A DNA stretch of 64,000 bases from JALYNX01 sp963780755 (GCA_963780755.1 CAWACX010000001.1:930001-994000); one strand, 5' to 3'. Numbered from the stretch's first letter, positions 8,119-17,551 are shown. Made by a program: numbers and translations. Notes: generated by a model not told the origin, from the sequence alone.

Positions 8119-10284
8119 TCAGCTCTTGAACAGCCATTCCACCGACTCGCCGAGCATGGCCCGCACCTCTTCGGCAAGCTCGGGGTGCTCGCTCAAATCG
8201 GGGTCCCGGTCCACGATGATGAAGGCGTCCTTGCGGGCGGCCACCAACAGCTCGAAGTCCCGGATGATGTCGGCGAGGACGAGGTCCGCCATCCCGGACT
8301 GCCGTGCCCCGAAGACCGTCCCCTGGCCCCGGATCTTCAGATCGTGCTGGGCCAACTCGAACCCGTCGGTGGTGGCTGCCATCGCTGCCAGGCGCTCTTC
8401 GGCGTCCTCGGTCAGGGGATCGGAGATGAGCAGGCAGGTGCCCGCGTGGGCGCCACGGCCCACCCGACCCCGCAATTGGTGGAGCTGGCTGAGGCCGAAC
8501 CGGTCGGCGTCTTCGATCACCATGACCGTGGCGTTGGGGACGTCTATCCCGACCTCGATGACAGTCGTTGACACCAGGACGTCGACATCGCCGGTCCGGA
8601 AGGCGGACATGACCGCGTCTTTGTCGATCGGGCGGAGCTGGCCGTGGATCAGGCCCACCCTGAGGTCCGGGAAGATCGCCGACAGCCGCTCGTGCTCGGC
8701 CGTCGCCGAGGCCGCCTCGATCTTGGCGCTGTCCTCCACGAGCGGGCACACCACGAAGGCCTGACGGCCCGCAGCGACCTCGCTCTCGATCATGGCCCAG
8801 GCCAGCCCCTCTTCGGCCCGGCTGAGCAAGGTGGTGGCCACCGGTGAGCGCCCGGGGGGCATCTCATCGAGGCCGGACACGTCGAGGTCCCCGTAGAGAG
8901 TCATCGACAGAGTCCGAGGGATCGGGGTCGCGGTCATGATCAGGAGATCGGGGTCGATGGCGTCCGCTTTCTCCTTGAGCAGCACCCGCTGTGCCACGCC
9001 GAAGCGATGTTGCTCGTCCACGACGGCGATTCCGAGCTTCTTGAAATGGACTCCCTCCTGGATCAGCGCGTGGGTGCCGATCAGGATGTCCACCTGTCCC
9101 GAAGCCACATCGGCGAGGAGGGCTTGTCTGCTCATGTCCGAGCGATAGTTGGATGCTGCCGTCGACCCCGTGATGAGCCCGATGTGGACCGCTGGGCCGT
9201 CATTGCCGAAGAGGCTCTCCATCCCGAGATCGCTGTCGACTGCGAACGGCTCGGGCGATAGGCCGGCATCGAACAAGAGACCGGTCACCGAGAGGAAGTG
9301 TTGGACGGCGAGAACTTCGGTCGGTGCCATGATCGCCCCCTGCCAACCACCCTCCACACCGTAGAGCAGGGCAGTGATGGCGACCACCGTCTTGCCCGAG
9401 CCCACCTCTCCGTGGAGCAGGCGGTGCATGGGATGCGGCTCTTCGAGGTCGAAAACGATGTCCTCGATGACCCTCTTCTGGGCCCCGGTCAACTCGTAGG
9501 GCAGGCCGGCCACGAATCGATCGGCCAGCTCGCCGGTGGGCCGGTGGGCGAATCCGGTTGCGTCCTCGGTCTGGCGGCGCTTCCTCATGGCCAGGGACAG
9601 CTCGAGCCGGAACAACTCGTCGTAGATCAAGCGTCGCTTCGCCGGCTTGGACTGGTCCTCGGTGTCGGGGAAGTGGATCAAGGAGAAGGCCTCGTCGCGT
9701 GACATCAACCCGTTGGTCGCCAGCACCACGTCCGGGAGCGGGTCGGGGATGGGCCGGGCCCGCTTCAACGCGTTGTGGACCGCCCTGAGGAGCTCGCCTG
9801 TCTTCACCCCGCCCACCTGCGAGTACACGGGCACCACCCGTCCCGTGACCAGGGGCTCAGCCACGCCGTCGAGTACCTCCACGACCGGATTCGACATCTG
9901 GAGGCTGCCTCGAAACGACTCGACCGTCCCCGAGAAGGCGGCCTCGGTGCCTGGTGGCAGTTGCTTCTCCCGATAATTCTGGTTGAACCACACCACTTTC
10001 AGCGAAGCCGTGTCGTCGGAGATCAACGCTTCGGTCATGGTGAACTTCGGCCGGGGCCGCCGGGTGGCGATCCGCTTCACCTCGGCGATGATCGTGACCT
10101 CGGTCCCGAGCGGGACGCCGGCAAGGGGAGGCTTGTCGGTGCGGTCAAGATAGGTCCTGGGCACGTGGTGGAGCAGGTCGGCCACCGTTGCCAGCCCGGC
10201 CTTTTCCAGTGCGGCGACCTTTCTGGGCCCCAGCGACTTGACCTCAGACAATGGCACCCCGGCGAGACGGCTCAGGGTGGCCAT
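8119..10284 (-). CDS. recG: ATP-dependent DNA helicase RecG
   Basis: A branch-migrating helicase that remodels stalled forks and Holliday junctions. The 721-residue protein has an N-terminal wedge/OB region (to about 270), then Walker A GEVGSGKT, the DExH-box variant DEQH in VVDEQHRFG, TATPIPRTL, and the helicase C-domain with LRGRVGRG. The start at 10284 faces rpmB across a 143-bp intergenic region that contains an inverted repeat. It is the first gene of a long minus-strand run (recG to at least rnc). Confidence 0.96.
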   Translation of the reverse strand: MATLSRLAGVPLSEVKSLGPRKVAALEKAGLATVADLLHHVPRTYLDRTDKPPLAGVPLGTEVTIIAEVKRIATRRPRPKFTMTEALISDDTASLKVVWFNQNYREKQLPPGTEAAFSGTVESFRGSLQMSNPVVEVLDGVAEPLVTGRVVPVYSQVGGVKTGELLRAVHNALKRARPIPDPLPDVVLATNGLMSRDEAFSLIHFPDTEDQSKPAKRRLIYDELFRLELSLAMRKRRQTEDATGFAHRPTGELADRFVAGLPYELTGAQKRVIEDIVFDLEEPHPMHRLLHGEVGSGKTVVAITALLYGVEGGWQGAIMAPTEVLAVQHFLSVTGLLFDAGLSPEPFAVDSDLGMESLFGNDGPAVHIGLITGSTAASNYRSDMSRQALLADVASGQVDILIGTHALIQEGVHFKKLGIAVVDEQHRFGVAQRVLLKEKADAIDPDLLIMTATPIPRTLSMTLYGDLDVSGLDEMPPGRSPVATTLLSRAEEGLAWAMIESEVAAGRQAFVVCPLVEDSAKIEAASATAEHERLSAIFPDLRVGLIHGQLRPIDKDAVMSAFRTGDVDVLVSTTVIEVGIDVPNATVMVIEDADRFGLSQLHQLRGRVGRGAHAGTCLLISDPLTEDAEERLAAMAATTDGFELAQHDLKIRGQGTVFGARQSGMADLVLADIIRDFELLVAARKDAFIIVDRDPDLSEHPELAEEVRAMLGESVEWLFKS

Positions 10285-10312
10285 GACCGCACCGGATCAC
10301 GTGACGCTGCCA

Positions 10313-10337
10313 CCACTCCACGGTACAACCGGAGTGG
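10313..10337. repeat. Inverted repeat in the recG-rpmB divergent intergenic region
   Basis: CCACTCC (10313-10319) and GGAGTGG (10331-10337) form 7-bp perfect arms around an 11-nt spacer. It lies between the recG start and a possible rpmB -10 box (TATCCT, 10358-10363). It could be an operator (for example for a zinc- or growth-rate-responsive regulator) or an RNA hairpin; nothing in the sequence decides this. Confidence 0.35.
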
Positions 10338-10427
10338 GACTTGGCCGGGGACGCCGCTATCCTGCCCTTCGGTCGAAACGGCTCACCCGAGCCGTGCGCC
10401 CTCCGACCCTCCCAGGAGTTCTCAGTC

Positions 10428-10616
10428 ATGTCTTATCGCTGTGAGATCTGCGGCAAAGAGCCGTCCTACGGCAAGACCGTCAGCTTCTCCCATAAGAGAA
10501 ACAATCGCCGCTGGTTGCCCAACATCCAGCGAGTTCGAGTCCGCCACGGGTCCAACACCCGCCGAGCTCGGGTCTGCACATCTTGCATTCGTGCCGGCAA
10601 GGTGGAAAAGGCCTGA
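10428..10616 (+). CDS. rpmB: 50S ribosomal protein L28 (zinc-binding form)
   Basis: A 62-residue ribosomal protein. The N-terminus MSYRCEICGKEPSYG and the C-terminal CTSC supply the four cysteines of the zinc-binding L28 form; the centre has SFSHKRNNRRW and IQRVRV. The start is fixed by AGGAG at 10414-10418. An in-frame ATG at 10341 lacks any family similarity and is rejected. A cold-shock-like gene starts 2 nt after its stop. Confidence 0.95.
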   Translation: MSYRCEICGKEPSYGKTVSFSHKRNNRRWLPNIQRVRVRHGSNTRRARVCTSCIRAGKVEKA

Positions 10617-10618
10617 TC

Positions 10619-10834
10619 ATGCCTCAGGGTGTGGTCAAGACCTACGACCCTGTCACCGGAGTCGGAATCATCGTTCGCGACGAGGATCGTGGTGAGGTGT
10701 TCCTCCGCCCCGGCTCGCTCAAAGGATCCATCTTTCGCACCCTGCGACAGGGCCAGCGCCTGGTTTTCGAGAGCGTCGAAGAGGACGGCCGCGAGTTCGC
10801 CGTCACGGTCCGCGTCGGCCAAGAAGGTTATTGA
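10619..10834 (+). CDS. Cold-shock-domain-like small protein
   Basis: A 71-residue product resembling the CspA/OB-fold cold-shock domain: GVVKTYDPVTGVGIIVRDED parallels the usual GxVKWFNxxKGFGFI, and FLRPGSLKG occupies the second RNP region. Several aromatic RNA-binding residues of RNP1/RNP2 are missing (GVGIIV in place of GFGFI), so nucleic-acid binding may be altered. It starts 2 nt after rpmB and is presumably cotranscribed with L28, suggesting a ribosome- or RNA-linked role (inference). Confidence 0.75.
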   Translation: MPQGVVKTYDPVTGVGIIVRDEDRGEVFLRPGSLKGSIFRTLRQGQRLVFESVEEDGREFAVTVRVGQEGY

Positions 10835-10927
10835 CCTGTAGATCCTCTGGCGGGCCTGCTCTGGCCCGGCCCGTGTCCTTGCCAATCAACTAGGGTCGCC
10901 CCGACCCGAGACGCTAAGGAGGCTCAG

Positions 10928-11161
10928 TTGGTCCAGGCCTATGTCCTGATCCAGACCGAGGTCGGCAAGGCCGCCCTCGTGGCAGAGGAAGTGCGAAACA
11001 TCATCGGTGTCGACTCCGCCGACGACGTGACGGGGCCCTACGACGTGATCGTCAAGGCAACTTCCGAGGACGTCGATTCACTCGGCAAACTGGTCGTGGC
11101 CAAGATCCAGGCGATCGAAGGCATCACCCGCACTCTCACCTGCCCCGTCGTCCATCTCTGA
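10928..11161 (+). CDS. Stand-alone RAM (Lrp/AsnC ligand-binding) domain protein
   Basis: A 77-residue protein consisting only of the ligand-binding RAM fold of Lrp/AsnC regulators. It has alternating beta strands (VQAYVLIQTEVGKA), the turn GPYDVIVKA and the C-terminal ITRTLTCPVV, with no helix-turn-helix. The TTG start at 10928 is supported by AGGAGG at 10917-10922. Such stand-alone domains are common in actinobacteria and may sense amino acids or hetero-oligomerise with full Lrp proteins. A clear intrinsic terminator follows. Confidence 0.85.
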   Translation: MVQAYVLIQTEVGKAALVAEEVRNIIGVDSADDVTGPYDVIVKATSEDVDSLGKLVVAKIQAIEGITRTLTCPVVHL

Positions 11162-11185
11162 TCCGGACCGGCGCTGATCAAGAGG

Positions 11186-11210
11186 GAGCCGGCGTTCGCC
11201 GGCTCTTCTT
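11186..11210 (+). terminator. Intrinsic terminator after the RAM-domain gene
   Basis: GAGCCGGC (11186-11193) pairs with GCCGGCTC (11198-11205) around a GTTC loop and is followed by TTCTT. This 8-bp GC-rich stem with a short U tract ends the plus-strand rpmB/RAM transcript just before the converging ddl gene. Confidence 0.75.
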
Positions 11211-11219
11211 GTAAGGCCG

Positions 11220-12296
11220 TCAACCCAGTTTCGAGGCGATGGTCCCGGCGTTGCGCAGGGCCGTCCCGTCGCTGCCTGCGGTGGAGAAGACCCGGATTGG
11301 CGCGGATACCGCCTCGGCGAGCATGTCCGTGAACAGCTGCTCCCTGGACAACGGAGGGTCGATCCACAGATAGGCACCCATCGACCCGGGGATGGTGTTC
11401 ACCTCGTTGACCAGGATCTCACCTTCGCGTTCGAGGAAATCGATTCGGGCAATGCCGCGCAACCCGGCCGCCTGGGTGACCCTCACCGAGAGTCGCCTCA
11501 ACTCCTCCTCGACACCTGGATCCAGGACAGCAGGCAGCTCCCTTCCAGAGCTCACCTCACCCCCCCAGGCCAGGTACTTCTGGTCGTAGGAGTAGATGCC
11601 CTCGGTAGCGCGTGACGGGGCCTCGATTGCCGAGGACTCCCATTGGGGGTAGGTGCGGACCGCCACCTGAAGGTCCCGGCTTCCGGCGAGAAAGTGCTCG
11701 ACGACCGCACCCCGGTCGAAGTATTTCGAAGTCCTCTTCAGCGCTCGAACGGTGTCCCAGTCGTCGGCGACCTCGATCCCGATCGACGACCCTCCATAGC
11801 GTGGCTTCACGATGAAAGGCCCGTCGAAATCAGGCGCGGGCTCGTCTCCCGAGGCGACAAGGGCACGGGCCAGGGTGGGCAAGCCAGCGGCCTCCATTGC
11901 CGCACCGAACGCCAGCTTGTCCATACCCAGCGCCGAAGCGGCCTGGCCGGGCCCGGTGTAGTCGATCCCCGCGACATCGAGCATTCCCTGGAGGGTGCCG
12001 TCCTCACCCGGCCCGCCGTGACAGGCAATGAGGACCGCGGTCAACTCCAGGGGGCGCTTCTTCAGAACGAGCCCCTTGCCAGGGGCTGCGACGAAATCGA
12101 TCTCCCTGGAGCGTCGAGGCACCCCATCGACGAAGTCCGATGCCTCGAGCCCGCTCTCGATCAGGTGCCAATCCCCGGCCTTCGACCAATAGATGGAATG
12201 GGCATCTCCCAGGGCCCGGGCCACCTGGAGCCCGGTGAGGATCGAGATGTCGTGCTCGTCGGAGGGGCCTCCGAAGATCACAGCCGGTTTGGCCAT
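11220..12296 (-). CDS. ddl: D-alanine--D-alanine ligase
   Basis: An ATP-grasp enzyme that makes D-Ala-D-Ala, the substrate of MurF. The 358-residue protein has the motif HGGPGEDGTLQG at about 93-104, ATP-grasp strands KPRYGGSSIGI, and the metal/ATP motif VNEVNTIPGS near residue 300. It lies 9 nt after the membrane-anchored MurF-like gene on the same strand, so the enzyme making D-Ala-D-Ala and the one attaching it appear to be one transcription unit. Confidence 0.93.
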   Translation of the reverse strand: MAKPAVIFGGPSDEHDISILTGLQVARALGDAHSIYWSKAGDWHLIESGLEASDFVDGVPRRSREIDFVAAPGKGLVLKKRPLELTAVLIACHGGPGEDGTLQGMLDVAGIDYTGPGQAASALGMDKLAFGAAMEAAGLPTLARALVASGDEPAPDFDGPFIVKPRYGGSSIGIEVADDWDTVRALKRTSKYFDRGAVVEHFLAGSRDLQVAVRTYPQWESSAIEAPSRATEGIYSYDQKYLAWGGEVSSGRELPAVLDPGVEEELRRLSVRVTQAAGLRGIARIDFLEREGEILVNEVNTIPGSMGAYLWIDPPLSREQLFTDMLAEAVSAPIRVFSTAGSDGTALRNAGTIASKLG

Positions 12297-12305
12297 TCCA
12301 GCTCC

Positions 12306-13793
12306 TCAGGGATAGTGGTCGGGAAGGTCGTTCTCGTAGAGCACCGCGTCACCCGGGCCGAGGCGCTCGCGTACCCAGTCGACCGCCTCGTCACGGGAGG
12401 CGACGACGGTAACCGACGCCTTGCCGTTGGCGGAACCTCGCAGCAGGGAGGCGCGATTGGTCGACCCGACCACCAGGATGTCATCGGCGATCGCCGAGGC
12501 GGCAGCGGCAAATCCGGCGTTCTCCTCGGCCTGTCGCGGGCCTAGCTCGACCATTCCGGGCGTGACCAGCACCCCGCGGCCGCCATCGGCCAGCTCGTCG
12601 AGCCGGGCGAGCGCGAGCCGGGCCCCCGCCGGGTTCGAGTTGTAGGTGTCGTCGATCACCGTGAAGCCCCGATCGGACCGCGAGACCGTCTGCCGATGCT
12701 CGGCTCTCGGTAGCCCCTCCAGGCGGGCCACGATCGATTCGGGGTCGACCCCGAGGGCAACGCAGATCCCGATCGCCACCCCGAGGTTGACCTCGAGGGC
12801 GCCCTCGGGGACCGGGGCGAGATCCTGGCCATCGAACCGGATAACACCGTCACGGACCTCAACGCGGGCCGGCCCGATGGTGGAGACCGTGGTGAGCTCC
12901 AGGGAACCCTCCTGCTTGGCCAGTTCGGCCAGGAGCGGGTGGTCGACCGCGATGACCCCGGACCCGGCGCCATTCAGGATCTCCGCCTTGGCGCTCACGA
13001 TCCGCGCTTCGGTCTTGAACCGCTCCAGGTGCACCGGGCCGATGGCCACGATCGCCGCCACCTCGGGGTGGATCCAACTGCAGAGCTCGGCGATCTCGCC
13101 GGGGCCGTAGGTCCCCATCTCGGCGACGAAGACCTCAGTGCCTTGCGGCAATTGCTCGTTGATGGCCCTGGCCAGGCCCATCCGGTTGTTGAACGATGCC
13201 GGGCTGGCGACCACCCGGAACGACCCGGTCAGGAGATGGGCCACATACTGCTTGGTGGTCGTCTTGCCATAGGACCCGGTGATCGCCACCACCCGTGCCC
13301 CGGATGACGCCAACCGCTCGGCGGCCTGGGTGACCCAGCGGTTGCCCAGAGCCCGCTCGACCGGGCCCAGGGCGAGCAGTGCCAGATCGATCAGAGCGGG
13401 GAGAAGGAAGAGCCCGAGGGCGACGAAGAAGGCCGATTCAAGGGCAGCGCCGACCAGGAAGACTGCCATGGTCAGCATCCCGGAGAGGACCGCCACACGA
13501 CGGAGTCGCCCGGTCCAGGCCAAGGCCGAGGTGCGGCCTTTGATCCCCAGGCCCACGGGCCCGATCTGCGCCGCCGGGACCAGGAACGCCCACCACATGC
13601 TCCACCATGATCCAATGAGGCCCGCCACCATCAGGGCGAGGAGGAGGTTGTTGAGAGGACTGCTGGTCCACCATCGGCCGGCGAAGGTGGCGACCGCCGG
13701 CGGGAGATAGTGCTCCCTCTGCGCGATCCGGAGCCAGCGGAGGCCCGCAGGGAGCGAGGCCGCGACACAGGCGGCGACCAGCACCCAGGTCAT
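12306..13793 (-). CDS. Membrane-anchored MurF-like ligase (UDP-MurNAc-tripeptide--D-Ala-D-Ala ligase type)
   Basis: Residues 1-145 form several hydrophobic segments (about 1-18, 48-80, 98-143). Residues 165-495 are a Mur-ligase central plus C-terminal domain: ATP loop ITGSYGKTTTK (171-181), MurF-type SFNNRMGLARAINEQ, HLERF, AKAEIL, and the C-domain motif DDTYNSNP. The usual soluble N-terminal UDP-substrate-binding domain of MurF is absent, replaced by membrane helices. With ddl directly downstream and an alpha/beta hydrolase overlapping upstream, a D-Ala-D-Ala-adding role is likely. The acceptor may be membrane-associated, and a canonical murF may exist elsewhere (inference). Confidence 0.82.
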   Translation of the reverse strand: MTWVLVAACVAASLPAGLRWLRIAQREHYLPPAVATFAGRWWTSSPLNNLLLALMVAGLIGSWWSMWWAFLVPAAQIGPVGLGIKGRTSALAWTGRLRRVAVLSGMLTMAVFLVGAALESAFFVALGLFLLPALIDLALLALGPVERALGNRWVTQAAERLASSGARVVAITGSYGKTTTKQYVAHLLTGSFRVVASPASFNNRMGLARAINEQLPQGTEVFVAEMGTYGPGEIAELCSWIHPEVAAIVAIGPVHLERFKTEARIVSAKAEILNGAGSGVIAVDHPLLAELAKQEGSLELTTVSTIGPARVEVRDGVIRFDGQDLAPVPEGALEVNLGVAIGICVALGVDPESIVARLEGLPRAEHRQTVSRSDRGFTVIDDTYNSNPAGARLALARLDELADGGRGVLVTPGMVELGPRQAEENAGFAAAASAIADDILVVGSTNRASLLRGSANGKASVTVVASRDEAVDWVRERLGPGDAVLYENDLPDHYP

Positions 13794-14536
13794 CTGGCCA
13801 ATGCCCCGTCGATCGCTCGACGCAAGGCATTCGGAGCCTGGACGGGCAAAAAATGACCGATTCCCGCCAGGACCTCGAGCTCGGCCTCGCCCCCGGCTCC
13901 TGTGATCATCTCGACCGCTCTCCTGGCCACCTCGACCGGAACCTCGCTGTCCGCCTCCCCCCAGAGGAGGGAGACAGGCGACTTCAGCGCTTTCAGTTGC
14001 GGCTCGTAGCTCTCGTGGACCGCCTTGACCAGGATGTCACGCATCACTCCGCTTGCCGCTCGATAGTCAGCCGAGCCCTTCTCCTGGCGTATGCGCTCCA
14101 TGCGCCCGTCACTGACCATTCCCATCCGGTTCAAGGCCCGCATCCAGCGATAGCCAAGCGAGGGCTGGCGACCGGGCCCCAGCCGGAGCAGGGGAGCCCC
14201 GGTCAGCACAAGAGGCCCGACACGGTCCGGGTAGCGGGCGGCGAGACACACCGCCACCCGCCCTCCAAATGAATGGCCGACGAGAACAGGTGGCCGGTCC
14301 ATCCCGTCGAGGAGCCCGGCAAGCACCGTGGCATAGCCATCGGCGCCGATCACCGCCTCGGGTGGCGGCGAGGCCCCGAACCCGGGGAGATCGACCGCGA
14401 GAGCGTCCAGGCCCTCGAGGACCTGACGGAAATCGGCGCCGCGACGGGCCCATCCGTGAAGGGCGATCACCCGGGGAGGCCCGGAACCGGTCGCATCGGC
14501 AAACAGGGCCCCGTTCGCGAAAGCGCGCAAAGCCAC
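13790..14536 (-). CDS. Alpha/beta-fold hydrolase
   Basis: A 248-residue hydrolase with oxyanion motif ALHGWARRG, nucleophile elbow GHSFGG, a WGEADSEVP segment carrying the acid residue, and catalytic His in GIGHFLPVQAP. The GTG start at 14536 is preceded by GAGG about 8 nt upstream, and its stop overlaps the MurF-like start by 4 nt. Substrate is unknown. Its coupling to MurF-like and Ddl genes suggests a role in cell-wall or lipid-linked precursor metabolism, but this is inference from position only. Confidence 0.85.
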   Translation of the reverse strand: MALRAFANGALFADATGSGPPRVIALHGWARRGADFRQVLEGLDALAVDLPGFGASPPPEAVIGADGYATVLAGLLDGMDRPPVLVGHSFGGRVAVCLAARYPDRVGPLVLTGAPLLRLGPGRQPSLGYRWMRALNRMGMVSDGRMERIRQEKGSADYRAASGVMRDILVKAVHESYEPQLKALKSPVSLLWGEADSEVPVEVARRAVEMITGAGGEAELEVLAGIGHFLPVQAPNALRRAIDGALAR

Positions 14537-14602
14537 GTATCAATCCTCGATCAGTCCGGGAGAAATGCCGAGAATACAGTCGAACATGCAACCGGCCGTG
14601 GC

Positions 14603-16394
14603 ATGGAAGAAGTAAAGCCGACTACTCATCAGGCGATGGCCCGGTTCCGGGCCTCCCTGCTGCGACGCGCCTCGGCAGTGGCCTGGGTGGTCATGATCAT
14701 CATCTCGGCACAAGCCGTTCGGGAGAGCGTTTTCTCCCAACCGGCCTTCTGGGTGCCGATGGCGGGCCTCGCCGCACTCCTCGTGGTGGCCACCGCTGCC
14801 CGTTGGGACCGGATCATGGCCACGCCGGCCGCGCCCTGGGTCGCCACCGGATGGCTTATCGGGCTCATCGTCGGGATCACAGCCCTCGCCATCATCCCCG
14901 AGCTCACGGCGACCGCCCAGCCGATCCTGTTCGGCATTGCCGCCGTGTCCGGGCTCCTCCTCACCTGGTGGGCCCATGCCCTGGTGACTGTCGTCATCAT
15001 GGGGGCGATCTCGTTCATCGCCTTCACTCTTGGATCGGCCGACGCGATCCCCGATGTCCTGGCCCCGGTGCTCACGGTCGCCGTGGTCGCCGCGGCCACC
15101 GCCCTGGTCGGGCTCGAGTTCGAGCGCGAAGCGGTGCGCTCGGTTGGCCGCGAGCAGCAGATCGATCAGCAGCGCCTCGACTTCGAGCGGCTCTACGAGG
15201 TCAGCGCAACGCTGGCGCGCGCCGAGTCACTGGCCGAGATCGTCCCCCACCTGATCGGGACCATCTGCAAGTACCTCGATGCCCAGGTCGGCGTGGTGCT
15301 CCTGTACAACCCCGACCGGCATCGGTTGGAGGTGATGAGCCCGATCTGGGTGAACGGCTATCCGCTCGACGCCGACCCCATCATCCTCGATGTGGCAGCC
15401 GCGGGGGTCGTGACCCAGACCTATCGGGCCGGCAAGCCCTTCTATGTGAGAGAAGTCGACCCGGACACCGAGTCCCACATCCTCCTCAAGGAGCTCGGCC
15501 TGAAGCAGGCCCTGGTCGCGCCACTGAAGGTCGAGAGCCTTCGGGTCGGGGTGATCATCGTCGGCGACCCCTACGTCGGCACCTTCACCGAAGACCAACT
15601 GGAGCAACTCGGCTCGCTCGCGGCACCGGCAGGGCTCGTTCTCTCCCAGATCGGGCGTTACGAGGCCCAGGCGGACATGACCCGACGACTGGAGGAAGTC
15701 GCACAGATGAAGAGCGACTTCGTTTCCACAGTCAGCCACGAGTTGAGGACCCCGCTGACCTCGATCATCGGCTCGCTCGACACCGTCAACCGGCCCGAGC
15801 TGGCCCCGACCCAGCCCACAGCCCAACAGCTCCTCTCCACTGCCGCGCCGACAGGCGGGTCGCCTGCAGCGGCTCATCGACGACCTCCTGGTCGTGTCCA
15901 GGATCGATCGGGGCGCCATACCGGTGCACCTCGAGCCGATCGCGATTCGCCAGGCCTTCGACGAGGTGAACCGGGTGGTGTCGATCGAGCCGACATTCGC
16001 GGTCGACCCCGAGCACCTCGCCGTGGAGGCCGACCGGGACCATTTGAGCCGGATCCTGATCAACCTCGTCGAGAACGCGGCCAAGTACGCCGCCGGGAGC
16101 CCCGTGGAGCTGTTCGCATGGGAGCGCGCACAGAGGGCAATGATCGCGGTGGTCGACCACGGACCGGGAATCCCGGAGCATGACTGGGACCGGGTGTTCG
16201 AGCGGTTCACCCAGGTCGACCAGTCCGACACCAGGTCGAAGGGAGGGACCGGGCTCGGGCTCTCCATCGTGCGCAGCCTGGCCGAGGTGATGAACGGCTC
16301 GGTCCGGGTGGAACAGACCGAGGGCGGGGGCGCCACCTTCGTGGTCGAGCTCCCTCTGGCCCCCGCTCTGCAGGGAGCCCACCTCAGGGGCTAG
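14603..16394 (+). CDS. Membrane sensor histidine kinase with GAF domain (one frameshift)
   Basis: After removal of one apparent extra base at about 15848 the product is 596 aa. It has about four to five membrane segments (residues 20-165), a GAF-like sensor region (about 190-370), a HisKA dimerisation helix with the phospho-acceptor HELRTPL, and a HATPase domain with N box NLVENAAKYA, G1 DHGPGIP and G2 GGTGLGLSIV. The break joins LLSTAAP to the downstream frame reading QAGRLQRLIDDLL. The start could be 14603 or 14636. No response regulator lies nearby, so it is an orphan kinase. The stop overlaps the fabI stop in a shared CTAG. Confidence 0.85.
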
Positions 16395-17179
16395 GGCTTC
16401 TCCATCTCGCCAACCGCGATGGCATGGAACCCGCCATCGACGTGGACCACTTCGCCCGAGGTCATCGGCGCCCAGTCACTGAGAAGGACACAAACCATCC
16501 TGGCCACTGGCTCGGGGTTGTTCGGGTCCCATGGCAGCGGTGAGCGGTCGCCCCATACCTTCTCGAATGCGTCGAAGCCGGGGATCGACTTGGCGGCCAC
16601 GGTCAGCAACGGTCCGGCGGAGACCGCGTTCACCCGGATCCCATGGGGACCCAGGTCCTTCGCCAGGTACCTGGTCACACTCTGCAATGCCGACTTGGCC
16701 ACGCCCATCCAGTCGTAAGCAGGCCATGCCTGGGTGTTGTCGAAGTCGAGCGTGACCAAGGCGCCTCCCCCGGCGGCAGCGAAGAGGGGCATCAACGCCA
16801 CAGCGAGGGTCTTGTAGGAGAAGGCGGAGGTCACGAAAGCGGTCTGTGCCGACTCGACCGGGGTGTTGAGGAAGTTGCCGCCCAGGGCGTCTTCGGGAGC
16901 GAAGGCGATGGCATGGAGGGCGCCGTCGATCCTTCCCCACCGCTCACCGATGTCGGCGACCACCGTGGCCACCTGATCCGGGTCGTTGATGTCCAGCTCG
17001 AGGACCGGGCATTCCGCGGGCAGCCGTTGCACCGAGCGCTCGGTGAGGCGCAACCCGCGCCCGAACCCGGTGGCGACGATGTCAGCGCCCTCCTCCTGGG
17101 CGATGCGGGCCGCGTGCCATGCGATCGAGTCGTCGGTGAGGACCCCGGTGATGAGCAGTTTCTTGCCTTCGAGCAGCAT
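16391..17179 (-). CDS. fabI: Enoyl-ACP reductase, InhA-like
   Basis: NADH-dependent reduction of enoyl-ACP in fatty-acid elongation. The 262-residue SDR-fold protein has KKLLITGVLTDDSIAWHAA at the N-terminus and the FabI-type catalytic pair Tyr155/Lys162 in PAYDWMGVAKSALQSVTRY. LDFDNTQAWPAYDWM closely parallels mycobacterial InhA. An AGGAAGG Shine-Dalgarno precedes the ATG at 17179. The FabI active site suggests isoniazid/triclosan-type sensitivity is possible, but this is not testable here. Confidence 0.93.
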   Translation of the reverse strand: MLLEGKKLLITGVLTDDSIAWHAARIAQEEGADIVATGFGRGLRLTERSVQRLPAECPVLELDINDPDQVATVVADIGERWGRIDGALHAIAFAPEDALGGNFLNTPVESAQTAFVTSAFSYKTLAVALMPLFAAAGGGALVTLDFDNTQAWPAYDWMGVAKSALQSVTRYLAKDLGPHGIRVNAVSAGPLLTVAAKSIPGFDAFEKVWGDRSPLPWDPNNPEPVARMVCVLLSDWAPMTSGEVVHVDGGFHAIAVGEMEKP

Positions 17180-17191
17180 GGTTGAGCCTTC

Positions 17192-17551
17192 CTAGAAGCT
17201 GTTGCCGAATGTCATGATCCCCCGTATCGACAGGCCCATGGTGAAGAGGAGTAGCAGGCCGTAATACATCGTGGGCCGCTTTCTGAACTGGGACCGATAG
17301 ATGTAGGCGAACGTGAAAGTCACCGCGGTTACGACACCGTAGAAGACGTGCTGGTTACCTGGGTCCACTCCACCCGAGGCCACGATCACCCCGGTGACGA
17401 TCTGGATCAGAAGGCCGACCACGGCCACCGCCACCGCCCACAAGAATGCCCGGGGACCGGCATCCCTCCGGTACATGGCCACCCCCCACAGCCCGACCAG
17501 ACCGCTGATCCCGGCGGCGACATAGCCCCAAGTGGTGTGGAAAGAGCTCAC
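17192..17551 (-). CDS. Small four-helix membrane protein, unknown function
   Basis: A 119-residue protein with four hydrophobic segments (about 6-26, 36-60, 70-88, 95-113) and short loops. GNQHVFYGVV and RSQFRKRPTMYYG are the recognisable conserved-looking stretches. The GTG start at 17551 has a TAAGCT box at 17559-17564, leaving exactly 7 nt, so the mRNA is probably leaderless. It precedes fabI by 12 nt and may be cotranscribed. I do not recognise a family with a known function. Confidence 0.7.
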   Translation of the reverse strand: MSSFHTTWGYVAAGISGLVGLWGVAMYRRDAGPRAFLWAVAVAVVGLLIQIVTGVIVASGGVDPGNQHVFYGVVTAVTFTFAYIYRSQFRKRPTMYYGLLLLFTMGLSIRGIMTFGNSF

